From NCBI GenBank assembly GCA_035644215.1, contig DASQPA010000125.1, positions 1 to 64,000 on the forward strand: a stretch of DNA of 64,000 nucleotides, in the 5' to 3' direction. The first letter of the stretch is position 1. Every line of letters begins with the position of its first letter. Below the pieces are notes generated by a model. It did no database searches, was not told the DNA's origin, and saw only the letters and a list, made by a program, of their open reading frames with translations. The position numbers were made by a program, and so were the translations under genes. This DNA is from DASQPA01 sp035644215 (GTDB lineage: Bacteria > Acidobacteriota > Thermoanaerobaculia > Multivoradales > UBA5704). Of the stretch, positions 1 to 8,906 are shown piece after piece.

Positions 1-263
1 GGCATCGGGTGACGACCGTCGAGGGGCTGGCGCAGGGCGACCAGCTCCACCCGGTCCAGGCGGCGTTCCTGAAGCACGACGCCTTCCAGTGCGGCTACTG
101 CACGCCGGGGCAGATCGTCTCGGCCGTGGGCCTCTTGAAGGAGGGCTGCCCGGCCGACGCCGCCTCCATCCGGGAGCACATGAGCGGCAATCTCTGCCGC
201 TGTGGCGCCTACCCGAACATCGTCGCGGCGGTCCAGGAAGCGCGGGGAGGGAGGACGACATGA
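1..263 (+). CDS. paoA: Aldehyde/xanthine dehydrogenase iron-sulfur subunit, C-terminal part
   Basis: This is the 3' end of a gene that begins before the window; the frame is open to base 3 and ends at TGA 261-263. It encodes the second half of a 2Fe-2S subunit of the molybdenum hydroxylase family, which passes electrons from the molybdenum centre to FAD. The helical-domain cluster ligands are visible as CGYCTPGQ and, near the end, NLCRCGAYPNI. The N-terminal plant-ferredoxin-like domain and any Tat signal lie outside the window. The stop overlaps the next start (ATGA), and the two following genes encode the matching FAD and molybdopterin subunits. The symbol follows the E. coli PaoABC layout and rests mainly on the next gene. 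Confidence 0.9.
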   Translation, partial: HRVTTVEGLAQGDQLHPVQAAFLKHDAFQCGYCTPGQIVSAVGLLKEGCPADAASIREHMSGNLCRCGAYPNIVAAVQEARGGRTT

Positions 264-1276
264 ATCCCTTTTCTTACACGCACGCGAGCCGGCCGGAGGA
301 AGCGATTGCCGCGGTGGCGAAGAACCCGCACGCGAAATTCCTCGCCGGCGGCACCACCCTCGTCGACCTCCTGCGGCTCGACGTCGAGACTCCCAAGGCC
401 CTGGTCGACATCAACGCCCTTCCCCTGACCCGCATCGAGCCGCTGCCGGATGGCGGAGTGCGGATCGGCGCCATGGTCAAGAACAGCGACCTCGCCAACG
501 ATCCGACGATCCGCCGGCGCTACCCGGCGCTCTCGGAGGCCCTGCTCTCCGGCGCCAGCCCGCAGCTGCGCAATATGGCGACGGTGGGCGGCAACCTCCT
601 GCAGCGCACCCGTTGCTACTATTTCCGCGATACCAGCTACACCGCCTGCAACCAGCGGACGCCGGGCTCCGGCTGCGCCGCCCTCGAAGGCTACAACCGC
701 ATCCACGCGGTGCTCGGAACGAGCGAGAAGTGCATCGCCACCCATCCCGGCGACATGCCGGTCGCCCTGGTGGCGCTCGACGCCGCGGTGCGCACAAGGC
801 GGGCGAACGGCGCCGAACGGACGATCCCGTTGACCGACTTCCATGTCGGCTACGGCAACGATCCGGCGAAAGAGAGCGTGCTCGAGCACGGCGAGCTGAT
901 CACCGCGGTCGAGCTGCCGGCCACTCCCTGGTTCGCGCGGTCGCACTATCTCAAGGTCCGTGACCGGGCGAGCTACGAGTTCGCCCTCGCCTCGGCGGCC
1001 GTGGCCCTGGATATGTCCGGGGGGCGCGGCGGCACGATCCGCGCCGCCCGGGTGGCCCTGGGCGGCGTGGGAACCAAGCCCTGGCGCTCGCCGGAGGCCG
1101 AGCAGGCGCTGCTAGGCAAGAAAGCGGACGAATCGACGTTCCGGGCCGCCGCCCAGGCGGCGCTCCAGAGCGCCCGGCCGCAGAAACACAACGCGTTCAA
1201 AATCGAGCTGGCGAAACGGACCCTCACCCGGACCCTCGCCACCACTGCGGCGATGGAATTGGAGAGGAAAGCATGA
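260..1276 (+). CDS. paoB: Aldehyde oxidoreductase FAD-binding subunit, PaoB type
   Basis: A 338-residue FAD-binding subunit (FAD_binding_5 plus CO-dehydrogenase flavoprotein C-terminal domain). ATG at 260 overlaps the previous stop and gives the expected MNPFSYTHASRPEEAIA start. The FAD-contact motifs are AGGTTLVDLL (about residues 29-38) and ATVGGNLLQRT (about 107-117). Four cysteines at about 119, 130, 139 and 158 lie in an insertion that matches the 4Fe-4S insertion of E. coli PaoB (YagS), a feature absent from ordinary xanthine dehydrogenases. That supports a PaoABC-type periplasmic aldehyde oxidoreductase. It is translationally coupled on both sides. The actual substrate cannot be read from the sequence. 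Confidence 0.92.
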   Translation: MNPFSYTHASRPEEAIAAVAKNPHAKFLAGGTTLVDLLRLDVETPKALVDINALPLTRIEPLPDGGVRIGAMVKNSDLANDPTIRRRYPALSEALLSGASPQLRNMATVGGNLLQRTRCYYFRDTSYTACNQRTPGSGCAALEGYNRIHAVLGTSEKCIATHPGDMPVALVALDAAVRTRRANGAERTIPLTDFHVGYGNDPAKESVLEHGELITAVELPATPWFARSHYLKVRDRASYEFALASAAVALDMSGGRGGTIRAARVALGGVGTKPWRSPEAEQALLGKKADESTFRAAAQAALQSARPQKHNAFKIELAKRTLTRTLATTAAMELERKA

Positions 1277-3558
1277 GCCCCCGAGACGCAGACGACGCCG
1301 CGGCGACGAGCCGGAAGGACCTGAAAACGGCGGCGGTCGGCAAGCCGATCGACCGCGTGGACGGCCGGCGGAAGATCACCGGCAAGGCGATGTACGCCGC
1401 CGAGCAGAAGCACGACCGCCTGGCCCATGCCTGGCTCGTGCAGTCGACGATCGCCAAAGGCCGGATCGTCGCCGTCGACGGCGCGGCCGCCCGGAAGGCC
1501 CCCGGGGTGCTCGTCGTCCTCACCCATGAGAACAGCCCCAAGCTCCAGAAGGCGGGGAGCCGTCAGCCGACTCAGGCCGGCAAGCTGGGCGAGGATCGGC
1601 TGCCGTTCTCGGATGACGTGATCCACTACGCCGGCCAGCATGTGGCGCTGGTGGTGGCAAACACCCTCGATCAGGCCCGCTACGCGGCCTCGCTGGTCAA
1701 GGTCCGCTACGAGGAGGAGAAGCCGGTCCTCACGATCGAGGAGGCGGAGCCCACCGCCTACTCCCCCAAGGCGTCGTTCGGCCGCCCGCTCCAGCACGAA
1801 CGCGGCGACGTCGCCGCGGCGCTGGCGGGGGCAGGGGGCAGCGGCGGAGCCAAGGTCGAGGCGACCTATACCACCCCGGTCGAGACCAACAACCCCATGG
1901 AACCCTCGGCGACCGTCGCAGTCTGGGACGGCGACCGGCTGACCGTGACCGACGCCACCCAGGCGGTGGTGGGGACCCGCGCCGTGCTCGCCCAGTCTTT
2001 CGGCATCCCCAAGGAGAACGTCCGCGTGCTCTGCCCGTTCACCGGCGGCGGTTTCGGCTGCAAGGGATTCCAGTGGGGGCACACGCTTCTGGCCGCCATG
2101 GCGGCGCGGGTGACGAAGCGCCCGGTGCAGCTGAACCTCTCCCGGCAGCAGATGTTCACCTCGGTGGGCCACCGCCCGCCGACGGTCCAGAAGCTGTCGC
2201 TCGCGGCGAAGAAGGACGGCACCCTGACCGCTCTCCGCCACGAGACCCTCCAGGCCACCTCGCCCACCACCGAGTTCGTCGAGCCGTGCGGTCTCACCAC
2301 GAGCAAGCTCCTCTATGCCTGCGACAACGTGGCCATCCCCCACCGGCTGGTGCGCGTCAACGTCGGCCCGCCCACCCCCATGCGGGCGCCCGGCGACTGC
2401 CCGGGGACCTTCGCCCTGGAGTCGGCGATGGACGAGCTCGCGTACGCGTTGGAGATGGACCCCATCGTCCTCCGGGTGCGGAACCATGCGGACAAGGATC
2501 CGGGGGAGGGAAAGCCGTGGTCGTCCAAGCACCTCAAGGAGTGTTACTCGCGCGGCGCCGAGATGTTCGGTTGGAAAAAGCGCAATCCCAAGCCCGGCTC
2601 GATGAAGGACGGCGACCTCCTGGTCGGCTGGGGGATGGCGACCGCGGTCTACCCCGGCAACCGCCGGCCGGCCTCGGCCCGCATGCGCCTGACCCCGGAC
2701 GGCCGCGCCCTCGTCCAGGTCGCGACCCAGGAGCTGGGCACCGGTTCCTACACGATCTTCACCCAGGTGGCGGCCGACGCGCTGGGCCTGCCGGTCGAGC
2801 GGGTGACCTTCGAGCTCGGCGACACCGAGTTCCCCGAGTCGGGGGTGTCCGGCGGCTCGACCACCGCGGCCTCGGTCAGCGAGGCGGTCGTCGGGGCGGC
2901 GGCGGCGATGAAGGCGAAGCTCGTGGCTCTGGCCGCCGCCGATCCGGAGTCGCCGCTCGGCGGCCTGCGGCCGGAGGAGGTGACGATGGCCGACGGCCGG
3001 CTGGCCGCGGTGGGGAACCCTTCTCGAAGCCTCTCCTACACCGACCTCCTGAAGCGGGGCCGGCTGGCGAAGATGGAGTCGGAGGCGACGGTCAAGCCCG
3101 ACGACAAGAGCAAGGCCTACTCGATCCACTCCTGGGGCGCCCAGTTCTGCGAGGTGAAGATCGATCCCCTCCTGCCGCGCGTCCAGGTGACCCGCTGGGT
3201 CTCGGTCATCGACGTGGGGCGGGTGCTGAACGTCAAGCTCTCGAAGAGCCAGGTGATGGGCGGGATGACCATGGGGATCGGCATGGCGCTCCTGGAGCAC
3301 ACGGTCTACGATCCCCGCACCGGTCTGCCGGTCAACGCGAACTTCGCGGACTACGCCATTCCGGTCAACGCCGACGTCCCCGTCGTCGAGGTCGATTTCG
3401 TCGGCTCGCCCGATCCGATCATCAACACCCTGGGCTGCCGCGGGGTCGGCGAGATCGGGATCACCGGGGTGGCGGCGGCGATCGCCAACGCCGTCTATCA
3501 CGCCACGGGGAAGCGGGTGCGGGAGCTGCCGATCACGCCGGACAAGCTGCTGGCGTAG
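1273..3558 (+). CDS. paoC: Aldehyde oxidoreductase molybdenum-binding subunit
   Basis: A 761-residue large subunit that binds the molybdopterin cofactor and oxidises aldehydes or related substrates. The start ATG overlaps the paoB stop by four bases. The N-terminal domain begins GKPIDRVDGRRKITGKAMYA; the cofactor loops include GGGFGCKGFQ (about residue 258), MRAPGDCPGTFALESAMDE (about 370) and QELGTGSYTIF (about 490). The proton-abstracting glutamate that marks a functional hydroxylase is present in CRGVGEIGITG at about residue 727. Length fits PaoC/YagR (about 730). The cofactor-insertion chaperone usually found with these operons is not in the next positions. Confidence 0.93.
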   Translation: MSPRDADDAAATSRKDLKTAAVGKPIDRVDGRRKITGKAMYAAEQKHDRLAHAWLVQSTIAKGRIVAVDGAAARKAPGVLVVLTHENSPKLQKAGSRQPTQAGKLGEDRLPFSDDVIHYAGQHVALVVANTLDQARYAASLVKVRYEEEKPVLTIEEAEPTAYSPKASFGRPLQHERGDVAAALAGAGGSGGAKVEATYTTPVETNNPMEPSATVAVWDGDRLTVTDATQAVVGTRAVLAQSFGIPKENVRVLCPFTGGGFGCKGFQWGHTLLAAMAARVTKRPVQLNLSRQQMFTSVGHRPPTVQKLSLAAKKDGTLTALRHETLQATSPTTEFVEPCGLTTSKLLYACDNVAIPHRLVRVNVGPPTPMRAPGDCPGTFALESAMDELAYALEMDPIVLRVRNHADKDPGEGKPWSSKHLKECYSRGAEMFGWKKRNPKPGSMKDGDLLVGWGMATAVYPGNRRPASARMRLTPDGRALVQVATQELGTGSYTIFTQVAADALGLPVERVTFELGDTEFPESGVSGGSTTAASVSEAVVGAAAAMKAKLVALAAADPESPLGGLRPEEVTMADGRLAAVGNPSRSLSYTDLLKRGRLAKMESEATVKPDDKSKAYSIHSWGAQFCEVKIDPLLPRVQVTRWVSVIDVGRVLNVKLSKSQVMGGMTMGIGMALLEHTVYDPRTGLPVNANFADYAIPVNADVPVVEVDFVGSPDPIINTLGCRGVGEIGITGVAAAIANAVYHATGKRVRELPITPDKLLA

Positions 3559-3638
3559 GGGACGTCGCATCCGCACTGCTCGCAAAGGGAGGGGTGACGC
3601 ACTGTAGAGAATAAGTAGCATAGACGAGGAGGAATCCT

Positions 3639-6104
3639 GTGGGGCAGGAACTTCTATTGACCTTGCGCGGACTGGCGAAACGGCCGGCGTTCACTTTCGC
3701 CGTCCTACTCCTCCTGGTCCTGGGCATCGGGACCAACACGGCGATCTGGAGCCTCCTGACCGCGATCTTCCTGCATCCTCTGCCGGCGGTCGCCGCCCCC
3801 GGCGGGCTGGTGGCGATCTACCAGACGACGCTCGGGGAGAACGGCCTCCCCGCCGGCGGTTTCGAGAACGTCTCCTACCCGAACTACCGCGATTTCCGCG
3901 ATCGCAACCGGTCTTTCTCCGATATCGCGCTCTACCAGTGGCTGAAGATGAACCTCGCGGGCGGCGCCATGCCGGAGCGCATCGTCGGCATGTTCGCGAC
4001 CGCCAACTACTTCGACCTCCTGGGCGTCCACCCGGCGCTGGGCCGCTTCTTCCGGCCGGAGGAGGCGCGGGTACCGGGGGGGGAGGCGGTCGCCGTCCTC
4101 GGCCACGGCTGCTTCAGCCGCCTCTTCGGCGCCGATCCCAAGGTCGTGGGCAAGAGCATCCTCCTGGGCGGGCGCAAGTTCACGGTGGTCGGCGTCGCCC
4201 CCCCGAGGTTCCGTGGCACCGACGTAGACACCCAGGTCGACGTCTGGGTCCCGTTCACGATGTTCCCGGTGCTCTCCCCCTATCCGGCGTTCTTCGAGTC
4301 GCGCGACGACTGGCCGTTCCGCGCCTTCGGGCGATTGAAGCCCGGCGTCTCGCTCGCCGCGGCCGAGGCCGACATGGCGGGGGTGGCCCGCGCGCTCGCG
4401 CGGCAGTTCCCCAAGGAGAACGAGAAGCTGGGAGTCCGCCTCCTGCCGCTCGTCGAGGGGGCGATCCAGCCCCGCGAGCGGGAGCGCTACGTGGGCTACG
4501 GCAGAACGCTGTCGTTCGCCGCCGTGCTGCTTCTGATCGTGGTCTCGACCAACGTCGCCAACCTGCTCCTGGCCCGGGGCGTCGAGCACGGTCCGGAGCT
4601 CGCCATCCGCCTGGCGGTGGGCGGCAACCTCGCCACCCTCGCCCGCCTGCTGTCGATCGAATCGCTGCTCCTCTTCTCGACCGCCGTCCTCCTGAGCCTG
4701 CCGGCCGGTGTCTGGAGCCTGCGACTGCTGTGGAGCTTCCGCCCGCCGGAGCTGGCGACCGGCGACCTCGACCTCCACCTCGACCCCGCCCTCTTCGCGG
4801 GCACCGTCCTCTTCGCCCTGGCGACCGTTCTCTTCTTCGGGCTCGTCCCCGTCCTCCGCACCGCCCGGCGGGGCCTCGCCCGCTGCCTGGCGGACGCCCG
4901 GCTGCCAGAGCCGCGGCCGCGCCTGTGGCACCCCCGCCGCCTGGCCGTAGTCCTGCAGCTCGCCCTGACGCTCTTCGCGCTCATCGGGGCGAACCTCCTC
5001 GCCGCGGAGCTGTTGCGGACCCGGCATGCCGACCTCGGGTTCCAGCCGGAGGGCCTGCTCGCTCTCTCCGTCGCCCCCGGCGATCAGGGCTACGACGCGG
5101 CCCGCGCCCGCGGCTACTACCGCCAACTCCTGGAGCGGGTCGCCGCGCTCCCGGGTGTCCGGCGGGCGGCGCTGTCGGAGAACCGGCTGCTGCGCGGCGC
5201 CATCGTGTCGCGGGCGATCTACCCCGAAGGGCAGGCGAAGGGGATCAAAGCCGGCGGGCGCTCCTCCCACCGCACCAACATCGTGACTCCCGGCTTCTTC
5301 CGCGTCGCCGGCATTGCGCTCCTCCACGGCCGCGACTTCGCCGCGGTCGACTGCGCGGGTTGCCGGCGCGTGGCGATCGTCAACCAGACCCTGGCACGGC
5401 TCGCCTGGCCGGGCGAGGACCCGCTCGGCCGCCGCTTCCGCTTCGAGCGGGGCAAGCCGCTGATCGAGGTGATCGGCGTCGCCAAGGATGCCAAGTACCG
5501 GAACGTCCGCGAAGACCCGCAACCCTTCGTCTACCTGCCGCTGACCCAGAACGATGCCGCCTCGATGACCCTCCACGTGCGCACGGCTACCCGGCCGGAG
5601 GCCGCCCTCCTGCCGGCCCTTCGCCAGGCCGCCCAGGCGATCGATCCGGGGATGCCCCTGGCCGAGATCGACACCATGACGAATTTCGTCTCCGGCGCGC
5701 TCTGGATGGAGCGCGTCTCGGCCCTCCTCCTGGGGCTCTTCGGTCTCGTCGCGCTGCTCCTCTCCGGGATCGGGATCTACACCGTGATCACGCTCTCGAT
5801 CGCCCGGCGGCGCCGGGAGATCGGTATCCGGCTCGCCCTGGGCGCCCGCCCCGCCCAGGTGACCGCCGCGGTGCTCGCCGAAGCCGCCGTCCTGGCGGGA
5901 GCCGGCCTGGTGCTCGGCTGGGTGGCCGCTCGGTTCTACCTCCATCCGATCCTCGCCAGCTATCTCCAGGGCGACGCCCTGCGGGACCCCAAAGCCTACG
6001 TCGCGCAGTCGCTGGTGCTGTTGATCACCGCCATCGCGGCGAGCGTCCTGCCCGCTCTCCAGGCGGCGCGGGTCCACCCGGCGACGCCGCTCCGCGAGGG
6101 CTGA
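3639..6104 (+). CDS. ADOP-family FtsX/MacB-like permease
   Basis: An 821-residue inner-membrane protein of the acidobacterial duplicated orphan permease type: two FtsX-like halves, each with a MacB periplasmic core, and no ATPase gene beside it. The GTG start follows a strong ribosome site (GAGGAGGAA). Predicted membrane spans lie at about 15-38, 290-312, 340-365, 380-405 and 434-455, with three more between about 685 and 815. The repeated half-motifs are GIGTNTAIWSL near the N-terminus and RRRREIGIRLALGARPAQV near residue 730. Members often serve as MacB-like efflux or lipoprotein-handling permeases, but the substrate here is unknown. The family is expanded in Acidobacteriota, which supports the taxonomic guess. 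Confidence 0.9.
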   Translation: MGQELLLTLRGLAKRPAFTFAVLLLLVLGIGTNTAIWSLLTAIFLHPLPAVAAPGGLVAIYQTTLGENGLPAGGFENVSYPNYRDFRDRNRSFSDIALYQWLKMNLAGGAMPERIVGMFATANYFDLLGVHPALGRFFRPEEARVPGGEAVAVLGHGCFSRLFGADPKVVGKSILLGGRKFTVVGVAPPRFRGTDVDTQVDVWVPFTMFPVLSPYPAFFESRDDWPFRAFGRLKPGVSLAAAEADMAGVARALARQFPKENEKLGVRLLPLVEGAIQPRERERYVGYGRTLSFAAVLLLIVVSTNVANLLLARGVEHGPELAIRLAVGGNLATLARLLSIESLLLFSTAVLLSLPAGVWSLRLLWSFRPPELATGDLDLHLDPALFAGTVLFALATVLFFGLVPVLRTARRGLARCLADARLPEPRPRLWHPRRLAVVLQLALTLFALIGANLLAAELLRTRHADLGFQPEGLLALSVAPGDQGYDAARARGYYRQLLERVAALPGVRRAALSENRLLRGAIVSRAIYPEGQAKGIKAGGRSSHRTNIVTPGFFRVAGIALLHGRDFAAVDCAGCRRVAIVNQTLARLAWPGEDPLGRRFRFERGKPLIEVIGVAKDAKYRNVREDPQPFVYLPLTQNDAASMTLHVRTATRPEAALLPALRQAAQAIDPGMPLAEIDTMTNFVSGALWMERVSALLLGLFGLVALLLSGIGIYTVITLSIARRRREIGIRLALGARPAQVTAAVLAEAAVLAGAGLVLGWVAARFYLHPILASYLQGDALRDPKAYVAQSLVLLITAIAASVLPALQAARVHPATPLREG

Positions 6105-6145
6105 CCGGAGGATGTGGACGTGGACTTCGCGGTAGGCTCCGCTCC

Positions 6146-6427
6146 ATGCCCACGCTCATCCTGACCCCGCGCCACACCGACGACTCCCAGGCGGAGGAGT
6201 ACGCTGGCTCGCCGGAGGAAGAGGACGGTCTTCTCCGCTTCGTGCAGTCGATCCTCGCCGATCCTGCGATAGACTTTCCGGCAGCCATCGTTCTCGACGT
6301 GGGCCGGATCGAGGGGCGCGGCTGGGCGGTGGTCGAGCCCAACGGAGCCTGGGGTGCCGGCCTGTACGGCTGCGATCCACGAGAGGCGCTCTGGGTCATC
6401 CAAGCGGCGACGAGGAGAGATGCTTGA
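6146..6427 (+). CDS. Small protein, probable internally deleted R2K ATP-grasp gene
   Basis: A 93-residue open frame. Its first 15 residues (MPTLILTPRHTDDSQ) resemble the N-terminus of R2K-clade (DUF4343-like) ATP-grasp proteins. The last 50 residues, with AIVLDVGRIEGRGWAVVEPN and GAGLYGCDP, resemble the C-terminal metal/ATP-binding end of the same proteins. Full-length members are about 250-300 residues, so the middle appears to be missing in frame. This reading rests on recalled family patterns, not an alignment. The product should not be an active ligase. The stop overlaps the next gene's TTG start (TTGA). It could instead be a genuine small protein. Confidence 0.55.
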   Translation: MPTLILTPRHTDDSQAEEYAGSPEEEDGLLRFVQSILADPAIDFPAAIVLDVGRIEGRGWAVVEPNGAWGAGLYGCDPREALWVIQAATRRDA

Positions 6428-6996
6428 GGAATCGGAAGCTGGGTGTTCAAGCGACGACGGCCGCACTGCTGACTCTGCTCTGGAGCGGAACCGCCTGGAG
6501 CTCTCCGGAGACGGCCGCCGCCGACACGAAGAAGCCCCCGGCGGTCGAGATCACGGCCGCTCAAATCACGATCGGCACCGAGCACCTCGTCCTGCCGGCC
6601 GACTATTCGGCCGTGGTGAAGGCGCTCGGCAAGCCCAGTCGCACCCTTCCTCCCCAATACCCGAACCAGCTCGTCGTCTGGGACACGCTCGGCGTCGTCG
6701 GCTACCGTTTGACCGAATCGGGCAAGATCCACACCCTGATGTTCTATCTCACCCCCGTTCCCGACCGCGACTGGGCTCCGCACCAGCCCTTCGCCGGGCC
6801 GATCCGGATCGGCAAGGACGTGCTCGACGTCCGGTCGACGCTCGCCGAAGCGGGCAAGGGCCTCCTCCAGCAGGGGGCCGAGCACCAGAGCCGCCTCGCC
6901 TTCGGGGTGTGGAACCTGCGCTTCGGGAGCTTCGTCCTCTCTTTCGAGCAGATCAAGGCCGACACCCTGCAGACCGTAACGGTCGATAGCCCATAA
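6424..6996 (+). CDS. Exported protein of unknown function
   Basis: A 190-residue protein starting at TTG, overlapping the stop of the previous gene by four bases. Residues 1-27 form a signal peptide (basic start, hydrophobic stretch TTAALLTLLW, then a SGTAWSS cleavage region). The mature part begins with a KPPAVEITAAQITIGTEHLV segment and contains LGKPSRTL and LVVWDTLGVVGYRL, a pattern seen in small exported proteins of unknown function. No catalytic motif or lipobox is visible. Start choice is uncertain because TTG has no clear ribosome site; translational coupling is the argument for it. Confidence 0.65.
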   Translation: MRNRKLGVQATTAALLTLLWSGTAWSSPETAAADTKKPPAVEITAAQITIGTEHLVLPADYSAVVKALGKPSRTLPPQYPNQLVVWDTLGVVGYRLTESGKIHTLMFYLTPVPDRDWAPHQPFAGPIRIGKDVLDVRSTLAEAGKGLLQQGAEHQSRLAFGVWNLRFGSFVLSFEQIKADTLQTVTVDSP

Positions 6997-7033
6997 ACTG
7001 CTGCGGATCGTGCAATGGGGGTACACTTCCGCC

Positions 7034-7396
7034 ATGACGACCAAGCCCACCCGTTCCCAGCGCCGCCCGCGCCTCGAAGGTCCCCCGTCCCAAACCGCTC
7101 TCCAGCCCCACCGGGTAAGCGAAGAGGTTCTTCCCAGTCCCGCCGCCGAAGAGAGCCACCCGGAGGCCGAGGCCAGGCACCAGTTCATCGAGGACGGGCT
7201 CCACGTGGCGGAGCAGTTGCGCAGTGCCGCCGACGCCGCGTGCGAGGCCGCCGAGCAGCTGCACCGCGCGATGGGAGAGGCGCGGCAGGTGGCGGCGGAG
7301 GCCCGCGTGGCGATCCACGACCAGCGCCGCCTGCTGGCAGAGATGCGTGAAACGCTGAGCGAATACGAGCGCCTGCTTCAGGGCTACGTCAATTAG
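7034..7396 (+). CDS. Hypothetical coiled-coil protein
   Basis: A 120-residue protein of unknown function. ATG at 7034 is preferred; an in-frame GTG at 7010 would add eight residues. The N-terminal 50 residues are polar, proline-rich and probably disordered. Residues from about 55 to the end (FIEDGLHVAEQLRSAADAA onward) are alanine-rich with heptad spacing and should form a long helix or coiled coil. No membrane segment or catalytic motif is visible. It converges with the gene at 7433 on the opposite strand. Confidence 0.6.
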   Translation: MTTKPTRSQRRPRLEGPPSQTALQPHRVSEEVLPSPAAEESHPEAEARHQFIEDGLHVAEQLRSAADAACEAAEQLHRAMGEARQVAAEARVAIHDQRRLLAEMRETLSEYERLLQGYVN

Positions 7397-7432
7397 CCGT
7401 CTGCCGGATGTCCCGGCGACCGGGGCCGGCCC

Positions 7433-7894
7433 CTACACCGAGTCGAGCACCGGCAGCGACTCGGCGTGGACGGGGAGCCCCCCACAGGCGAGGAGAAGGT
7501 TGGCCTCCGCCGCCAGGGCGCGTTCGCGCAACTCCTCAAGGGCTGCCCGGCCACAGAGGCGGGCGCTCACCCGCGAGGCGATCAGGCGGGCGAGCCGCGC
7601 CAGACCGAAGGCGGTCGCGAGGTCGCTACGGGTCTCCTCCTTGGCCCGCTCCAGGGCATGGGCGGCCAGGGTATAGAGATGGAAGCGGCGCTCGCCCAAG
7701 GCTGCCCGACGCCGTTCGCGCAGGGGGAGGGCCAGGAGCTCGGCCAGGAGCTGCGGCGCCTGGGCTCGCTCTCCCGCCACGCGGGGCAGATGCTCGTTCA
7801 AAGACCGTTCGAGACGGTCGAAAATCCCCGTATAGTCGAGCCCGGGGACGGTGGCGGAAAGCGGGGTGGACATGATCATTTCCTCAGAATCCAT
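7433..7894 (-). CDS. Hypothetical helical, TPR-like protein
   Basis: A 153-residue helical protein. ATG at 7894 is the longest start; the MSTPL methionine a few codons later is an alternative. The central part (ELLALPLRERRRAALGERRF, then HLYTLAAHALERAKEETRSD) matches a leucine/arginine-rich helical repeat pattern that I recall from many acidobacterial TPR-like proteins, where an ageing-TPR block follows; here only one such block is present. No catalytic motif is seen. Its upstream region is taken up by the 21-bp repeat array at 7955, so the array may overlap its promoter. Function unknown. Confidence 0.6.
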   Translation of the reverse strand: MDSEEMIMSTPLSATVPGLDYTGIFDRLERSLNEHLPRVAGERAQAPQLLAELLALPLRERRRAALGERRFHLYTLAAHALERAKEETRSDLATAFGLARLARLIASRVSARLCGRAALEELRERALAAEANLLLACGGLPVHAESLPVLDSV

Positions 7895-7954
7895 GTATGG
7901 GGACGCACCTTCGATACCGCTAAAGTGCAGGGAAAGGGGGAAAAGAGGGACACT

Positions 7955-8413
7955 TCCGGAACGACTTCGGGAGCGCCGGAACCGTTTCCGGAGCCTCCGG
8001 AACGACTTCGGGAGCGCCGGAACGGTTTCCGGAGCCTCCGGAACGACTTCGGGAACGTCCGGAACGGTTTCCGGAGCCTCCGGAACGACTTTGGGAGCGT
8101 CCGGAACCGTTTCCGGAGCCTCCGGAACGACTTCGGGAACGCCCGGAACCGTTTCCGGAGCCTCCGGAACGACTTTGGGAATGCCCGGAACCGTTTCCGG
8201 AGCCTCCGGAACGACTTCGGGAACGCCCGGAATCGTTTCCGGAGCCTCCGGAACGACTTCGGGAGCGTCCGGAACGGTTTCCGGAGCCTCCGGAACGACT
8301 TTGGGAACGCCCGGAACCGTTTCCGGAGCCTCCGGAACGACTTTGGAAGCGTCCGGAACGGTTTCCGGAGCGTCCGGAACGACTTTGGAAGCGTCCGGAA
8401 CGGTTTCCCGGAG
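7955..8413. repeat. 21-bp tandem array 1 (about 22 units)
   Basis: Two 21-bp monomers alternate: A is TCCGGAACGACTTCGGGAAC plus G, and B is TCCGGAACGGTTTCCGGAGC plus C, giving 42-bp dimers. The first two dimers (7955-8036) are 41 bp, each lacking one base; nine 42-bp dimers follow from 8037. Monomer B is nearly palindromic (CCGGAA / TTCCGG arms). Frames through the array encode heptads such as FRSLRND, but the 41-bp dimers break the phase of any single frame, which argues against a protein-coding role. Confidence 0.95.
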
Positions 8414-8532
8414 GAGCGCCTCCGCCGCCGCTTGTCGCCCGCTCCGTTGACAGCGAGCGCTGCCCTTTGCTAGCCTTCCCCACTCTTAGAGGGGCGCGGA
8501 GGGGCGGCGGTCGAAGCCGAAGTCGGGAATAC

Positions 8533-8609
8533 AGGCCCGTAGCTCAGTTGGTTAGAGCGCTACGTTGACATCGTAGAGGTCAGCGGTTCAAGTCCGCTCG
8601 GGCCTACCA
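8533..8609 (+). tRNA. tRNA-Val (GAC anticodon)
   Basis: Full cloverleaf with encoded CCA. The acceptor stem AGGCCCG pairs with CGGGCCT. The D arm begins TAGCTCAGTTGGTTAGAGC, the anticodon stem is CTACG/CGTAG around loop TTGACAT (anticodon GAC, reading GUC), and the T arm carries GGTTCAAGTCC. It lies 156 bases before a second valine tRNA. Confidence 0.95.
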
Positions 8610-8765
8610 TTCACCGGGGTATTGGAGCCTAAGATCGTCGGCAGGCCGCAACCGAGAACGCAGCGGATAGAGAGACATCGGAGATACCAACCCAAGCCCG
8701 TGCTGCCTGCTTCCTACTCTCCCACTGTCCGATCGGCCGGAGCCCCCTTGTCCAGTTTCCTGTTC

Positions 8766-8842
8766 AGGCGCTTAGCTCAGCTGGTTAGAGCGCTACCTTC
8801 ACACGGTAGAGGTCATCGGTTCGAGTCCGATAGCGCCTACCA
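8766..8842 (+). tRNA. tRNA-Val (CAC anticodon)
   Basis: Full cloverleaf with encoded CCA. The acceptor stem AGGCGCT pairs with AGCGCCT. The anticodon stem is CTACC/GGTAG around loop TTCACAC, giving anticodon CAC (reads GUG). The T loop is GGTTCGAGTCC. The two valine isoacceptors may be cotranscribed, but no terminator or promoter between them is clear. Confidence 0.95.
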
Positions 8843-8906
8843 TCCCCCCCGCTCGTGACCTGCCCTGCGGGCCCCGGCCCGAGCACGTCCGTCTTTTAGC
8901 AGTATT

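Noticed and set aside
973..3621. An 882-codon open frame on the minus strand opposite the molybdenum subunit, and similar long frames opposite other genes
   Set aside because: High GC leaves antisense frames open. The translations are low-complexity (Arg/Gly/His/Asp-rich), show no family motif, and lie opposite genes with clear motifs.
7955..8413. CRISPR array
   Set aside because: There are no spacers: repeats are contiguous at 21-bp period. The same holds for the arrays at 26531 and 43595, and no cas gene is present.
7466..8473. A 335-codon plus-strand frame through array 1 encoding FRSLRND heptads
   Set aside because: It starts antisense inside the gene at 7433-7894, and the 41-bp dimers shift phase within the array. 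The heptad appearance follows from the 21-bp period.
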